Below, one piece after another: positions 1 to 8,273 of a DNA stretch of 64,000 nt (positions are counted from its first letter, which is position 1; every line of letters starts with the position of its first letter). The DNA comes from Lachnospiraceae bacterium (GTDB taxonomy: Bacteria > Bacillota > Clostridia > Lachnospirales > Lachnospiraceae): the NCBI GenBank assembly GCA_029006155.1, contig JAQXGF010000133.1, positions 1 through 64,000 of the forward strand. Reading direction: 5' to 3'. The notes beneath the pieces are model-generated. The model was not told where the DNA came from. It worked only from the letters and a program-made list of their open reading frames with translations, and searched no databases. The position numbers and the translations under genes are program-made.

Positions 1-300
1 CTCGCAAAGGATGCGGATAACCTCTTCCTTATCCTCTATCTGATTATGTATAACCGATATGGTACAGACCCTTTTATTATCTGCCAGTACAGTTCCATTG
101 CAATCTATAATTTTTCCTCTTGCCGCCTTGATGCTTCTTTCCCTTTCATGCAGTTCAACAGCCTTTTGCTGATAATACGCAGACTTACCCACCATAAGAT
201 AAATAAGCCTGAAAAAAAGCAATAACAGAACGAATCCACAAACCAAAAAGGTAATGGTAATTTTTTTCCTGTGAAAGGTCTTTTTATACTCTGTTAACAT
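1..300 (-). CDS. Penicillin-binding transpeptidase, N-terminal part (SpoVD/FtsI-like), truncated by window edge
   Basis: Reading leftwards from the ATG at 300 gives 100 codons with no stop before the window edge. The start is MLTEYKKTFHRKK, then one hydrophobic segment (about residues 14-36), then a typical class B PBP opening with ARGKIIDCNG near residue 60. The same ARG/RRGxIxDxNG signature occurs in the complete transpeptidase just upstream. It is therefore probably a second class B PBP of the dcw cluster, SpoVD or FtsI, anchored by one N-terminal helix with its catalytic domain outside the cell. It lies 77 nt after the preceding PBP, in the same direction, presumably in one operon. The catalytic SxxK, SxN and KTG motifs lie outside the window, so the paralogue cannot be settled. 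Confidence 0.8.
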   Translation of the reverse strand, partial: MLTEYKKTFHRKKITITFLVCGFVLLLLFFRLIYLMVGKSAYYQQKAVELHERERSIKAARGKIIDCNGTVLADNKRVCTISVIHNQIEDKEEVIRILCE

Positions 301-377
301 AAAAACCTCATAAAGAAAGGAATTATTATACTCTATTCCTTTTATTATGAGGTTATGAATCTGTATGCGTTCAAGAA

Positions 378-2552
378 TTACTCGATTGCATCATAATCTC
401 CTATAACATGTCCTGTATCAGGGTCTAAATATTCTCCCGTAATAGGATCTACCAAAACCCCTTTTTCTTCATCAAGCGGAAAACTCTTCCATGCAGGTTC
501 TACACTCATAATCCCATGATCTTTGGGAGTAGATTCCTCTTCTCCGGTTACCACTGGTACAGAATACTTTCTGGTATCTTCAAATTGCTTCTGCTCTAAT
601 TCCTCTAATTCTTTTTTACTAAGTTCCTCTGTCATAAAGATTCCCATATAGGGAAGTACTTCTGTTAAAATATTTCTGGTAATAATAGCCGCCTGTCTGG
701 TACCACCGGTCTGGTCCGGCATGTTTGGTCTGTCAATCACCACATATATAGCAATCTGGGGGTCATCCGACGGTGCAAAGCCGATGAAAGAAACTACATA
801 TTCCCCATTGCCTCTAGGAAGAGTCTGCGCTGTTCCCGTCTTACCACCGATGGAGTAGCCTGCCGGTCTTGCACTTTTTCCTGTATTTCCGGTATAATCC
901 GGCTGGCATACTGCCGTACAGTACTCTCTGATATAAGCAGAGGTACTTTCAGAAATCACCTGCTTTAATACACGGGGTTCAATATTTTTTACCACTGCAC
1001 CACCGGTAGTGCGAATCTGTTTTACCATATGGGGTTCATAATAATACCCCCCATTTACAAGGGCACTAAACCCGGTAATCATCTGAATCATGCTGACATT
1101 AAATCCCTGTCCGAAGGAACCGATTGCAAGATCCGTTTGTACCATCTTGTCTGCTCCGTGAACCAAGTCCGCTGTACGGGATTCACCGGCTAAGTCGATA
1201 TTGGTTTTTAAGCCAAAGTTAAAGTTTTTCTGATATTCTGCAAAGGTATCCACGCCTACCGCAAAGGATATTTTCATAAGGGCTACGTTACAGGAGCTTG
1301 CTACCGCATGTTTCACCGTAACAGAACCATCTCCTACCCTGTTATGACAGTGAATGTCATGACCTCCCACGGTCAAATATCCACCGCACTGGAACTCATC
1401 TTTGTCATGAATCGCACCGTTTTCAAGTCCCATTGCTACCGTAAAGGGTTTAAAAGTGGAACCCGGCTCATAACTATCGGAAATGCAGAAATTACGCCAG
1501 ATGGAATTCAAGGTATCATAATAAGTCTCTGATTCCTTCATAGTTTGAATCTCTTCTTCAGAATAATACGCAGACAAATCAAAAGGTTTATTTAAATTGA
1601 AGGTTTTCGGTCCACTGGCCATTGCCAGAATTTCACCGGAATTTACATCCATTACGATGCATCCGATATTATTTGCCGCAGGACCATCCTTATATCCATT
1701 TTCATAATCCTTGCAAAACGCATTTAATTTCTCTTCTACAATTCCCTGAATATTTGCATCAATAGTACTTACAATGGTATTACCATCCACTGCAGGCTTT
1801 GTGGTTCTTTCCAGGTTGGCATCCCCATTCAGGTAACCAAACTCACGCCCATTCATGCCACTTAAAACACTGTTATAATATTCCTCCAGACCATACATAC
1901 CAACTCCGTCAGCGGTAGTAAAACCAATGACATCGCAGGCCAGAGAATCACAGGGATAGCTTCTGCGGTATTCTTCTTCAAACCAAACGCCTTTAATCAG
2001 GGTACCGCGTCCCGGATTACCGTCCGCATCCTTCTTAGTATCACTTTGTAACTTCTTAAACTCGCTGATATCGGTATAGCTCATTCGTTTTAAGGGAACA
2101 TAATAGCTGCTGGATGGATTTTCCTTAATATATTGCTTCACTTCTGCCATATTTAACTGTGGGAAGCACTCTTCTAATGCTTCTATGGTAGTATCTAAAT
2201 ACTTTCCTTCTTTTGCATGCATTACCTTTGAGTCGATAACAAGATTATACACTTTTTCGCTGACTGCCAGGCTTGTACCATTACAGTCGAGAATATCGCC
2301 TCGTCTGTAAGGAATGGTGATACTATCATATTTTTGTTGGGAAAGAATCTGCTTTTCATACTGCACACCCTTTTCCTTATTAATCCACATCATACGAACT
2401 ATCAGACCGCAAAATAATAACACAATTAGACAGAAAAGCCACACCAGCTTATTTTTCATTCTGGTGGGGAATTTCTGTCTAAGTTGCATTTTTCTACGTT
2501 CTTTAATTTTTCTGTCTCTTTCTTTTTGTTTCTTATCTGCCAAGTTGGTCAC
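378..2552 (-). CDS. Class B penicillin-binding protein (FtsI/SpoVD-type peptidoglycan transpeptidase)
   Basis: This 724-residue DD-transpeptidase cross-links septal or spore peptidoglycan. A basic N-terminus is followed by one membrane helix (about residues 35-55), the dimerisation domain with RRGDILDCNG, and a transpeptidase domain with the active-site motifs STFK (about residue 365), SSCN and KTGTAQ (about residue 572). No C-terminal PASTA repeats are visible; the tail is acidic and ends DYDAIE. The frame opens with GTG at 2552, 18 nt after ftsL, with only a weak ribosome site, which fits translational coupling. It lies in the order mraZ-rsmH-ftsL-pbp-pbp, as in clostridial dcw clusters. 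Whether this copy is the vegetative FtsI or sporulation SpoVD is not decided by sequence reading alone. Confidence 0.93.
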   Translation of the reverse strand: MTNLADKKQKERDRKIKERRKMQLRQKFPTRMKNKLVWLFCLIVLLFCGLIVRMMWINKEKGVQYEKQILSQQKYDSITIPYRRGDILDCNGTSLAVSEKVYNLVIDSKVMHAKEGKYLDTTIEALEECFPQLNMAEVKQYIKENPSSSYYVPLKRMSYTDISEFKKLQSDTKKDADGNPGRGTLIKGVWFEEEYRRSYPCDSLACDVIGFTTADGVGMYGLEEYYNSVLSGMNGREFGYLNGDANLERTTKPAVDGNTIVSTIDANIQGIVEEKLNAFCKDYENGYKDGPAANNIGCIVMDVNSGEILAMASGPKTFNLNKPFDLSAYYSEEEIQTMKESETYYDTLNSIWRNFCISDSYEPGSTFKPFTVAMGLENGAIHDKDEFQCGGYLTVGGHDIHCHNRVGDGSVTVKHAVASSCNVALMKISFAVGVDTFAEYQKNFNFGLKTNIDLAGESRTADLVHGADKMVQTDLAIGSFGQGFNVSMIQMITGFSALVNGGYYYEPHMVKQIRTTGGAVVKNIEPRVLKQVISESTSAYIREYCTAVCQPDYTGNTGKSARPAGYSIGGKTGTAQTLPRGNGEYVVSFIGFAPSDDPQIAIYVVIDRPNMPDQTGGTRQAAIITRNILTEVLPYMGIFMTEELSKKELEELEQKQFEDTRKYSVPVVTGEEESTPKDHGIMSVEPAWKSFPLDEEKGVLVDPITGEYLDPDTGHVIGDYDAIE

Positions 2553-2570
2553 CCATTTTCTATCTTACTA

Positions 2571-3071
2571 TTATTTAGGAATATCTGCAACCTGTCTTAC
2601 ATAGTCACTACCTTCATTCTCGTAAAACACAATCTGACCTTCCGTTGCATATACCATGCCGAGCTCTCCGATTGCGACCTGCTTAATATCCTCTAAATTA
2701 ACAGCACTGTTAATGCGTGCCAATTCATCTTCATTGTACAGACGCAAATAATTCAGTTCGCTTTCTAAGCTTGCAATCTGCTCATACTGGGAGGTGAGTT
2801 CTGCCTGCATCTGGATATATCCAATTAAAACATAACCTGCCACCAGCATAGCTACTGCCAAAAAGAGCACATAACCAAAATTCATATGATGTGCCTTCTC
2901 CCTGTTTTTTCTGGTACCATGACTCAGTTCACGTCTGGGTTCTTCTTCAATTGCTCTTCTAACGTCAAGCTGTCTTGCTGCCGTACCCTCTGTGTAATAG
3001 GTATTTGATACTCTCCTTGTATCTGATACTCTTGCTGTATTTACTTGTCTTCCTTGACTTCTTGCTGCCAT
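2571..3071 (-). CDS. ftsL: FtsL-like divisome protein
   Basis: A small bitopic protein of about 166 residues: a basic cytoplasmic N-terminus, one membrane helix (VLFLAVAMLVAGYVLIG), then a periplasm-facing coiled coil (QAELTSQYEQIASLESELN) and a short tail. This architecture, together with the position between rsmH and the class B PBP, marks it as FtsL, which with DivIC/FtsB recruits and regulates the septal synthase. The frame can begin at an ATG at 3086 overlapping the rsmH stop, but the ATG at 3071 has a GAGG ribosome site at proper distance and is preferred. FtsL is poorly conserved in sequence, so the call rests on topology and synteny. Confidence 0.8.
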   Translation of the reverse strand: MAARSQGRQVNTARVSDTRRVSNTYYTEGTAARQLDVRRAIEEEPRRELSHGTRKNREKAHHMNFGYVLFLAVAMLVAGYVLIGYIQMQAELTSQYEQIASLESELNYLRLYNEDELARINSAVNLEDIKQVAIGELGMVYATEGQIVFYENEGSDYVRQVADIPK

Positions 3072-3082
3072 AATTACTAACC

Positions 3083-4015
3083 TCATCTCTTTTCAAATAC
3101 TCTCAATTTTGCGCTTTTTGATCTGGAATTTTCATTAAGTTCCTTTTCTGTCGGCAAAATTGGTTTTCTGCTAATCACTTTACCAAGTGATTTCTTTCCG
3201 CATACACAGACCGGAAATTCCGGTGGGCAGGTACAGGGATTTTCTGCCTTCTTAAAAGCAGATTTTACGATTCTATCTTCCAAGGAATGGAAAGTGATGA
3301 TACATATCCTTCCACCCGGGTTTAATAAATCCATCATCATATCCAAAGAGTCCCTAAGCACCTCTAATTCTCTATTACACTCAATGCGGATTGCCTGAAA
3401 GGTCTGCTTTGCGGGATGTCCATTTACACGAAACTTGGCCGGAATCGCAGCTTTGATGATTTCTGCTAATTCACCGGTCGTTTCGATACTCTTTTTGCAT
3501 CTTTGTGCTACGATATGCTTTGCAATATTCTTCGCAAATTTATCCTCGCCATAATCTCTTATTATTCGAAACAATTCCATTTCGGAGTAGTTATTTACGA
3601 TATCTCTTGCCGTAAGGTTCTGTCTTTGATCCATACGCATATCCAGTGCGGTATCAAACCGGTAGGAAAATCCTCTTTCTTCGGTATCTAACTGGTAAGA
3701 AGAAACCCCCAGATCTAAAACAATGCCATCCACACCGGTTACGCCTTCTTTTGCAAGGACACTTTTCATATTGCAGTAATTGCTTCGAATCAGTGTGATC
3801 TTATCCCGGTATTCCTTTAGCCTTTCTCCTGCTGCGCTTATTGCGGCCTCGTCCTGGTCGATACCGAAAAATTTTCCTTCCTCGGATAACCTTTTTACAA
3901 CCTCTAAGGCATGTCCGCCGCCACCTAAGGTTCCATCCACATAGATGCCGTTTTCTTTCACATTCAGATTTTCAATTGTCTCCTGTAAGAGTACTGAATA
4001 ATGTACAAACGTCAT
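3083..4015 (-). CDS. rsmH: 16S rRNA (cytosine1402-N4)-methyltransferase RsmH
   Basis: A 310-residue SAM-dependent methyltransferase that modifies C1402 of 16S rRNA in the decoding centre. It opens with [13 protein letters not shown], followed by the SAM-binding [10 protein letters not shown], then [27 protein letters not shown] and a C-terminal [10 protein letters not shown], all standard RsmH signatures. A cysteine-rich stretch ([13 protein letters not shown]) lies near the end, as in many Firmicute members. A good ribosome site (AGGAGCAAGG) precedes the ATG. It lies 33 nt after mraZ, is the second gene of the dcw cluster, and its stop lies 11 nt before the preferred ftsL start. Confidence 0.97.
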   Translation of the reverse strand: MTFVHYSVLLQETIENLNVKENGIYVDGTLGGGGHALEVVKRLSEEGKFFGIDQDEAAISAAGERLKEYRDKITLIRSNYCNMKSVLAKEGVTGVDGIVLDLGVSSYQLDTEERGFSYRFDTALDMRMDQRQNLTARDIVNNYSEMELFRIIRDYGEDKFAKNIAKHIVAQRCKKSIETTGELAEIIKAAIPAKFRVNGHPAKQTFQAIRIECNRELEVLRDSLDMMMDLLNPGGRICIITFHSLEDRIVKSAFKKAENPCTCPPEFPVCVCGKKSLGKVISRKPILPTEKELNENSRSKSAKLRVFEKR

Positions 4016-4048
4016 CCTTGCTCCTATCCCCTGAAAGCCGATTTTAGG

Positions 4049-4483
4049 TTAAATACCAAGTCCTAACTCTGATAAATGCATAGCCACTTCTTCCATATCC
4101 TCGTAGCTAACAGTTCCTTCGTATCTTTCCTTACTCCAGATTTCCACTCTGTTTCCGACACCGATTAAAACTACATCCTTTTCTAGTGCCGCAAATTCCT
4201 TAAGACCTGCCGGTAGAAGAATTCTTCCCTGCTTGTCCACTTCTACGCTTGTAGCGCCTGCCATGAAGAAACGGACAAATTTACGTACTTCCGGATTGGT
4301 GAGTGCGGGAAGTTTCTGAAGCTTTTCTTCGAAGATGGTCCATTCTTTGTTGTCAAACACAAATAAGCAGCCGTCAAGCCCCTTTGTAACCACGAACTCG
4401 TCACCGAGTGTATCGCGGAACTTAGAAGGAATGATCAGTCTGCTTTTAGCGTCTATCGTATGATTATACTCACCCATAAACAT
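4049..4483 (-). CDS. mraZ: Transcriptional regulator MraZ
   Basis: A 144-residue AbrB-fold DNA-binding protein that autoregulates the division/cell wall operon. It begins MFMGEYNHTIDAKSRL and carries both swapped-hairpin repeats: DAKSRLIIPSKFR near the start and VDKQGRILLPAGLKEF around residue 80. The reading frame extends further upstream, but that stretch runs through the operator. The ATG at 4483 (or the adjacent ATG at 4486) follows an AGAGGTG ribosome site and matches the family start. It is the first gene of the cluster; its own binding sites lie in the leader (4549-4593). Confidence 0.96.
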   Translation of the reverse strand: MFMGEYNHTIDAKSRLIIPSKFRDTLGDEFVVTKGLDGCLFVFDNKEWTIFEEKLQKLPALTNPEVRKFVRFFMAGATSVEVDKQGRILLPAGLKEFAALEKDVVLIGVGNRVEIWSKERYEGTVSYEDMEEVAMHLSELGLGI

Positions 4484-4548
4484 CATGATGCACCTCTTCT
4501 GCTGCCATGGTGTCCCCGTGCTGCAGCTCTGTTTCTGGAAAAAGCCCT

Positions 4549-4593
4549 CCACTTTCTCCCCACCTGATACCACAGCTCACCACTTTCTACCAC
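4549..4593 (-). promoter_or_regulatory. MraZ operator: five GTGG boxes in the mraZ leader
   Basis: On the minus strand the tetramer GTGG occurs at 4593-4590, 4583-4580, 4573-4570, 4563-4560 and 4552-4549. The first four are exactly 10 bp apart and the fifth is 11 bp further. Helically phased GTG(G) repeats ahead of mraZ are the known binding sites of MraZ, which forms a ring contacting three to four successive repeats. Here they lie just downstream of the predicted start of transcription, suited to autorepression. Confidence 0.85.
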
Positions 4594-4602
4594 CTGTTTC
4601 TT

Positions 4603-4631
4603 ATAATAGACTAATTTTCAGGAAAAAACAA
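4603..4631 (-). promoter_or_regulatory. Promoter of the mraZ/dcw operon
   Basis: TTGTTT at 4631-4626 and TATTAT at 4608-4603 are separated by 17 bp. The predicted start near 4596 places the GTGG operator within the first 50 nt of the transcript. Confidence 0.7.
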
Positions 4632-4689
4632 CCCCTAAATCCGAAAAATTGAAATAACTATGAAATTACCGTTTGCCCACGTGGTAAAT

Positions 4690-4719
4690 TTTACAGATCG
4701 ACGGGACACGATCTGTAAA
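4690..4719. repeat. Perfect 11-bp inverted repeat between mraZ promoter and spo0E terminator
   Basis: TTTACAGATCG (4690-4700) and CGATCTGTAAA (4709-4719) are exact inverse complements around an 8-nt spacer. No T-run follows on either strand, so it is not an intrinsic terminator. It could be an operator for the leftward mraZ promoter about 60 bp away, or a replication or recombination landmark. Function unknown. Confidence 0.6.
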
Positions 4720-4723
4720 TGGT

Positions 4724-4767
4724 AAAAAAAGGAGACACCGGACGGCCGCTGCCATCGAAATGTCCCC
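4724..4767 (-). terminator. Intrinsic terminator after the ychF-lgt-spo0E string
   Basis: On the minus strand, GGGGACA (4767-4761) pairs with TGTCTCC (4737-4731), with further pairing inside, followed by seven Ts (4730-4724). It ends leftward transcription from the Spo0E-like gene and insulates mraZ. Confidence 0.85.
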
Positions 4768-4789
4768 CTTAAAATAACTATTTTTGTAT

Positions 4790-4936
4790 TTACAGACTAA
4801 TATACCGTTCAATCAGCTGATCCATGATCAGGCTCTGCCCATAGGCCGTCTCGCTGATCTCCTCCTCATCCAGAAGCAGATTCAGTTTCTCGCGTTCTGC
4901 CTCGATTTGATCCATCAGTACTTCTTTTTGCTGCAT
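4790..4936 (-). CDS. Spo0E-family aspartyl-phosphate phosphatase (48 aa)
   Basis: A 48-residue protein with two predicted helices, MDQIEAEREKLNLLL and GQSLIMDQLIERYI. The second resembles the Spo0E signature SQxLDxLIxxY. In bacilli such proteins dephosphorylate Spo0A~P and delay sporulation. An AAAGGA ribosome site precedes the ATG at 4936 by 9 nt; an in-frame ATG further upstream has no such site. It sits 34 nt after lgt and before a strong terminator, so it is the last gene of that transcript. The G in place of the usual S of SQ is a deviation. Family assignment is by pattern, function by inference. Confidence 0.7.
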   Translation of the reverse strand: MQQKEVLMDQIEAEREKLNLLLDEEEISETAYGQSLIMDQLIERYISL

Positions 4937-4970
4937 CTCGTTTGTTCCTTTCACCATGTGCGCTGTTCCT

Positions 4971-5828
4971 TCAGTTTCTTTTCACTCTGCGCCACAGCAG
5001 ACAAGCACCTGCTGTAATTACCAGTATTCCCGAGAGCAGCTGAGAGACCGGAATCACAGTTCCCGGAAGCAGCAGCTGATCGGTGCGCAGCCCCTCAATC
5101 CAGAATCGCCCGATGCCGTACAAAAACAGATAGGAAAGAAACACCCGTCCCTCATACGCCTTCGCAGCCCGGAACGTCAGATACAGCAAAATCCCGAGAA
5201 CCATGAGGTTCCATACGGATTCATAAAGGAAGGTAGGATGTACCTGAATATACTCCACACCGTCGATCGTCGTCGCATGCTGCCACATTTCCTGTGTCAC
5301 TTCATGCGTCCGTACATCGGACACCGGAAGCTGCATCGCAAAGAGATTATCGGTATAGCCGCCAAATGCTTCGCGATTGAAAAAGTTCCCCCATCTTCCA
5401 AGTGCCTGTCCCCATACGAGTCCCAGCACTGCCGTATCGAGTGTCTTCCAGAAACGCATCTTTTTTATATGGCAGAACACCGCCACCGTCAGTACCCCTC
5501 CGATGACGCCACCATAGATCGCCAGTCCGCCTTCCCGCAGATTTACGATCTCCGCCAGATGTTCCCGGTAATAGTCCCAGGAAAATACAACGTAATAAAT
5601 TCTCGCACAAAGCACAGAAACAACGATTGCAACCATACCGAGGTCGAAATAATCGTCCCCTTTCTGGCCGGTCTTATCAGCCACCTTCATAACGAGCAGA
5701 AGTCCCGTCACCATTGCAGCTGCAAGCACCATCCCGTAACAGGCGATCTCCAGATTTCCAACGGAAACCGTTTTTATGACATGATGCAGTGCAATACCCA
5801 GATGTGGAAAGCGGATCGTACCGTTCAT
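4971..5828 (-). CDS. lgt: Prolipoprotein diacylglyceryl transferase Lgt
   Basis: A 285-residue polytopic membrane enzyme that moves diacylglycerol from phosphatidylglycerol to the lipobox cysteine of prolipoproteins. Hallmarks are the signature GRWGNFFNREAFGG (about residue 125), the early YGMVLAAAM segment, LAIYGGVIGG, and HPTFLYESVWNL near residue 200, with about seven hydrophobic segments. It lies 34 nt after ychF and before the Spo0E-like gene, in one direction. Length is normal for the family. Confidence 0.96.
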   Translation of the reverse strand: MNGTIRFPHLGIALHHVIKTVSVGNLEIACYGMVLAAAMVTGLLLVMKVADKTGQKGDDYFDLGMVAIVVSVLCARIYYVVFSWDYYREHLAEIVNLREGGLAIYGGVIGGVLTVAVFCHIKKMRFWKTLDTAVLGLVWGQALGRWGNFFNREAFGGYTDNLFAMQLPVSDVRTHEVTQEMWQHATTIDGVEYIQVHPTFLYESVWNLMVLGILLYLTFRAAKAYEGRVFLSYLFLYGIGRFWIEGLRTDQLLLPGTVIPVSQLLSGILVITAGACLLWRRVKRN

Positions 5829-5862
5829 TTACTGCCTCCATTTATGTGCACAGCCGTCGTCA

Positions 5863-6960
5863 TCAGACATTGAAGCGGAATAAGATGACATCTCCATCTT
5901 TTACCACGTAATCCTTTCCTTCCAGTCCGACCAGTCCTTTTTCCTTTGCAGCGGAATAGGAACCACAGTCGAGCAGATCCTGATAGTTGACTACCTCCGC
6001 GCGGATAAATCCACGCTCAAAATCAGAATGAATCTTGCCGGCTGCCTGCGGCGCCTTCGTGCCTTTGCGTATCGTCCACGCACGGGTCTCTGTCTCTCCC
6101 GCAGTCAGATAGCTCAAAAGCCCCAGCAGGCTGTAGCTGGCCTTTATCAGTTTCTCCAGTCCGGACTCTTTTAATCCGAGATCCTCGAGAAACATCTGTT
6201 TTTCATCGTCGTCGAGTTCTGAGATTTCTTCTTCGATCTGTGCGCAGATCACGAATACCTCGCTTCCGGTCTCTTTCGCATATTCTCTTACTTTTCCTAC
6301 GTATGGGTTCGACGCGCCATCGTCTGCCAGATCATCTTCGCCCACATTTGCCGCAAAAATCACCGGCTTTGCCGTGAGCAGATTGTACTCTGCCATCCAT
6401 GCCTGCTCATCCTCATCATCGGTATGGTAGGTAATCGCAAGCTTACCGTCCTCCAGATGTGCCTTGAGTGCCTGCAGAAGATCCAGCTCCTTTGCAAGCT
6501 TCTTGTCGTTTCTCGCCCCGCGCGCAGTCTTTGCGATTCTGCGCTCCAGGATCTCCAGGTCAGAGAAAATCAACTCCAGATTAATGGTCTCGATATCGCG
6601 TACCGGATCAACAGAACCATCCACATGGATCACGTTCGGATCCTCAAAGCAGCGCACGACGTGTACAATCGCATCGACCTCTCTGATGTTGGCCAGGAAC
6701 TGATTGCCCAGTCCTTCGCCTTTGGAAGCTCCCTTCACCAGTCCTGCGATGTCCACAAATTCGATGACCGCCGGAGTCACCTTTGCCGAATGGTACAGGT
6801 CGGCGAGCAGCTTCAGACGCTCATCCGGCACTGCTACCACTCCGACATTCGGATCAATGGTGCAGAACGGATAGTTCGCTGACTCCGCTCCAGCTTTTGT
6901 TAAAGAATTAAATAATGTACTTTTCCCGACATTCGGCAAACCTACGATTCCAAGTTTCAT
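5863..6960 (-). CDS. ychF: Redox-regulated ATPase/GTPase YchF (Ola1 family)
   Basis: A 365-residue OBG-family P-loop NTPase that prefers ATP and associates with ribosomes and stress responses. Visible motifs are G1 [12 protein letters not shown], the YchF-typical [11 protein letters not shown]3 [17 protein letters not shown], the NxxE-type specificity region (FAANVGED), and the C-terminal TGS-like domain ([16 protein letters not shown], ending VILFRFNV). Length is exactly typical. It is the first gene of the ychF-lgt-spo0E string and has its own likely promoter. Confidence 0.97.
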   Translation of the reverse strand: MKLGIVGLPNVGKSTLFNSLTKAGAESANYPFCTIDPNVGVVAVPDERLKLLADLYHSAKVTPAVIEFVDIAGLVKGASKGEGLGNQFLANIREVDAIVHVVRCFEDPNVIHVDGSVDPVRDIETINLELIFSDLEILERRIAKTARGARNDKKLAKELDLLQALKAHLEDGKLAITYHTDDEDEQAWMAEYNLLTAKPVIFAANVGEDDLADDGASNPYVGKVREYAKETGSEVFVICAQIEEEISELDDDEKQMFLEDLGLKESGLEKLIKASYSLLGLLSYLTAGETETRAWTIRKGTKAPQAAGKIHSDFERGFIRAEVVNYQDLLDCGSYSAAKEKGLVGLEGKDYVVKDGDVILFRFNV

Positions 6961-7056
6961 GTTCGTTCCTCTCCATTTCTGTATCTTCTAACTTTTTCTT
7001 TTGTACTGTCTTTTGTATTTCATACTGTCTTTCAACCGTCTTTATCGGCAAGTCAC

Positions 7057-7085
7057 AGTTTAGCACAGAAACACAATTTTCACAA
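7057..7085 (-). promoter_or_regulatory. Probable ychF promoter
   Basis: TTGTGA at 7085-7080 and TAAACT at 7062-7057, 17 bp apart, give a leader of about 90 nt. The rest of 6961-7333 holds only this, the rpe promoter and short frames I do not accept as genes. The largest, on the minus strand, ends at 7060 and has no ribosome site or recognisable motif. Confidence 0.5.
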
Positions 7086-7276
7086 TAGTTTCTGGTGGAA
7101 ACTCATCGACACTTTTCCCGTTTTCCCATGCTTTTTTTCTGAAATCCGGGAATTTTCCTGTTTTTTCCATTTTATTCTCCATAATCCGTCTGCTCCAATC
7201 CGGGCAAATACGCCGGATTGTGACCCCCTGTTTTTCCATCTCCCGGATATATTTTTTTTGCGTGTGACCTCCGTCA

Positions 7277-7305
7277 TTGTAATCCGGGATAAAATATGCT
7301 ATGCT
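7277..7305 (+). promoter_or_regulatory. rpe promoter
   Basis: TTGTAA (7277-7282), 17-bp spacer, TATGCT (7300-7305). A GGAGG ribosome site follows at 7323-7327. Confidence 0.65.
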
Positions 7306-7333
7306 AAATACAATATTTAATTGGAGGTTTCTT

Positions 7334-8008
7334 ATGAAAAGAGAAAATATGTTAGCTCCGTCCATTCTCTCCGCCGACTTTACCCGTCTCGGCGAAGACA
7401 TCCAGACGGTGGCCGCTGCCGGTGCGCAGTACCTGCACATTGATGTCATGGACGGCGCCTTCGTACCGAGCGTCTCCTTCGGAATGCCGGTCATCTCATC
7501 TATCCGGAAAGTCTCAGACCTGTTCTTTGACGTTCATCTGATGATGGAAAAGCCGGAGCGCTACATCCAGACTTTTGCAGACTGCGGAGCCGACGGCATC
7601 ACGGTACACGCAGAGGCGTCTACCCATCTGCACCGCACGATCCAGTCCATCCACGCTGCAGGCGTCAAGGCCGGTGTCGCCCTGAATCCGGCCACCCCGC
7701 TTTCTGTGCTTGACTACGTACTCGAGGATCTCGACATGGTACTGATCATGACTGTGAATCCTGGCTTCGGTGGTCAGAGCTACATCCCGGCAATGACCGA
7801 GAAGATCCGCACCCTGCGCAGTCTCGCAAAGGAAAAGAACCCGGATCTCCTCATCGAAGTCGACGGCGGCATCAACGCCTCCACGATCCGCACCGTCTTA
7901 GAAGCCGGCGCAAATGTATGCGTCGCAGGCTCCGCTGTCTTCTCCGGCGACCGAACCGAGAAGGTGAAGGGACTGCTGGATGTGATGAAGGAGTATACCG
8001 AGTTCTAA
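7334..8008 (+). CDS. rpe: Ribulose-phosphate 3-epimerase
   Basis: A TIM-barrel metalloenzyme of about 224 residues that interconverts ribulose-5-phosphate and xylulose-5-phosphate in the pentose phosphate pathway. Signatures are LAPSILSADFTRLGED at the N-terminus, HIDVMDGAFVPS (metal ligands and catalytic Asp), DVHLMMEKP, TVNPGFGGQ, EVDGGI and the phosphate-binding AGSAVF. The start at 7334 follows GGAGG by 6 nt; the frame extends a little upstream without a ribosome site. In many Firmicutes rpe follows rsgA on the same strand; here it faces rsgA. Confidence 0.97.
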   Translation: MKRENMLAPSILSADFTRLGEDIQTVAAAGAQYLHIDVMDGAFVPSVSFGMPVISSIRKVSDLFFDVHLMMEKPERYIQTFADCGADGITVHAEASTHLHRTIQSIHAAGVKAGVALNPATPLSVLDYVLEDLDMVLIMTVNPGFGGQSYIPAMTEKIRTLRSLAKEKNPDLLIEVDGGINASTIRTVLEAGANVCVAGSAVFSGDRTEKVKGLLDVMKEYTEF

Positions 8009-8034
8009 GGCGTATCCGCAAATCATTCCTGGCA

Positions 8035-8070
8035 AAGTGGATGATTCTGATCAAGCGGACGATTCTGTTA
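8035..8070 (+). repeat. 18-bp tandem repeat downstream of rpe
   Basis: Two imperfect 18-bp copies, 8035-8052 and 8053-8070 (AAGYGGAYGATTCTGWTM), run into a partial third copy that leads into the dispersed ATTCGCAATCCGC element. Non-coding as far as can be seen. Confidence 0.55.
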
Positions 8071-8075
8071 AGTGG

Positions 8076-8102
8076 ATATTCGCAATCCGCTTCGCTACTT
8101 GC
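8076..8102 (+). repeat. Dispersed intergenic element, copy 1
   Basis: The core ATTCGCAATCCGCTTCG-TACTT recurs at 28809-28835 and, inverted and more diverged, at 42349-42376. In copies 1 and 2 the motif can fold as GYGGA / TCCGC around ATTCGCAA. All copies lie outside genes. Confidence 0.6.
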
Positions 8103-8129
8103 TCATAACCGAATAGCTGCTTCGCAGCT

Positions 8130-8159
8130 TATCAGGAGTGGCTTATACCACTCCTGATA
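8130..8159. repeat. Perfect 12-bp hairpin downstream of rpe
   Basis: TATCAGGAGTGG (8130-8141), 6-nt loop, CCACTCCTGATA (8148-8159). No T-run follows on either strand. It could slow polymerase or protect the rpe mRNA end. Confidence 0.6.
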
Positions 8160-8218
8160 CAAGCAAGTCCCAACTCACTGCTTATTGCTTTGCGCAATTG
8201 AAGCAGGGAACTTGCTTG
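8160..8218. repeat. CAAGTCCC long-hairpin repeat, copy 1
   Basis: CAAGCAAGTCCC (8160-8171) pairs with GGGAACTTGCTTG (8206-8218), enclosing GCTTATTGCTTTGCGCAA. The arm and the inner sequence resemble the hairpin at 56359-56409, which suggests a family of intergenic hairpin elements. Confidence 0.55.
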
Positions 8219-8225
8219 ATTCGGT

Positions 8226-8273
8226 TAAAAAGCCCGCCCGTGTACTATGTGATCGCACAGTACACAGGCGGGC
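8226..8273 (-). terminator. Intrinsic terminator of the murE-rsgA operon
   Basis: GCCCGCC-x-GTGTACT pairs with AGTACAC-x-GGCGGGC between 8232 and 8273, followed on the minus strand by a T-run (8231-8227). The stem is about 15 bp and very GC-rich. It separates the convergent rsgA and rpe. Confidence 0.9.

Noticed and set aside
4690-4719. Perfect inverted repeat as intrinsic terminator
   Set aside because: No T-run follows on either strand; kept only as an unexplained palindrome.
4956-5873. 305-codon plus-strand open frame
   Set aside because: It is antisense to lgt, which has clear family motifs.
7060-7494. 144-aa minus-strand open frame between ychF and rpe
   Set aside because: It runs through the rpe promoter and start and the ychF promoter, has no ribosome site and no recognisable motif.
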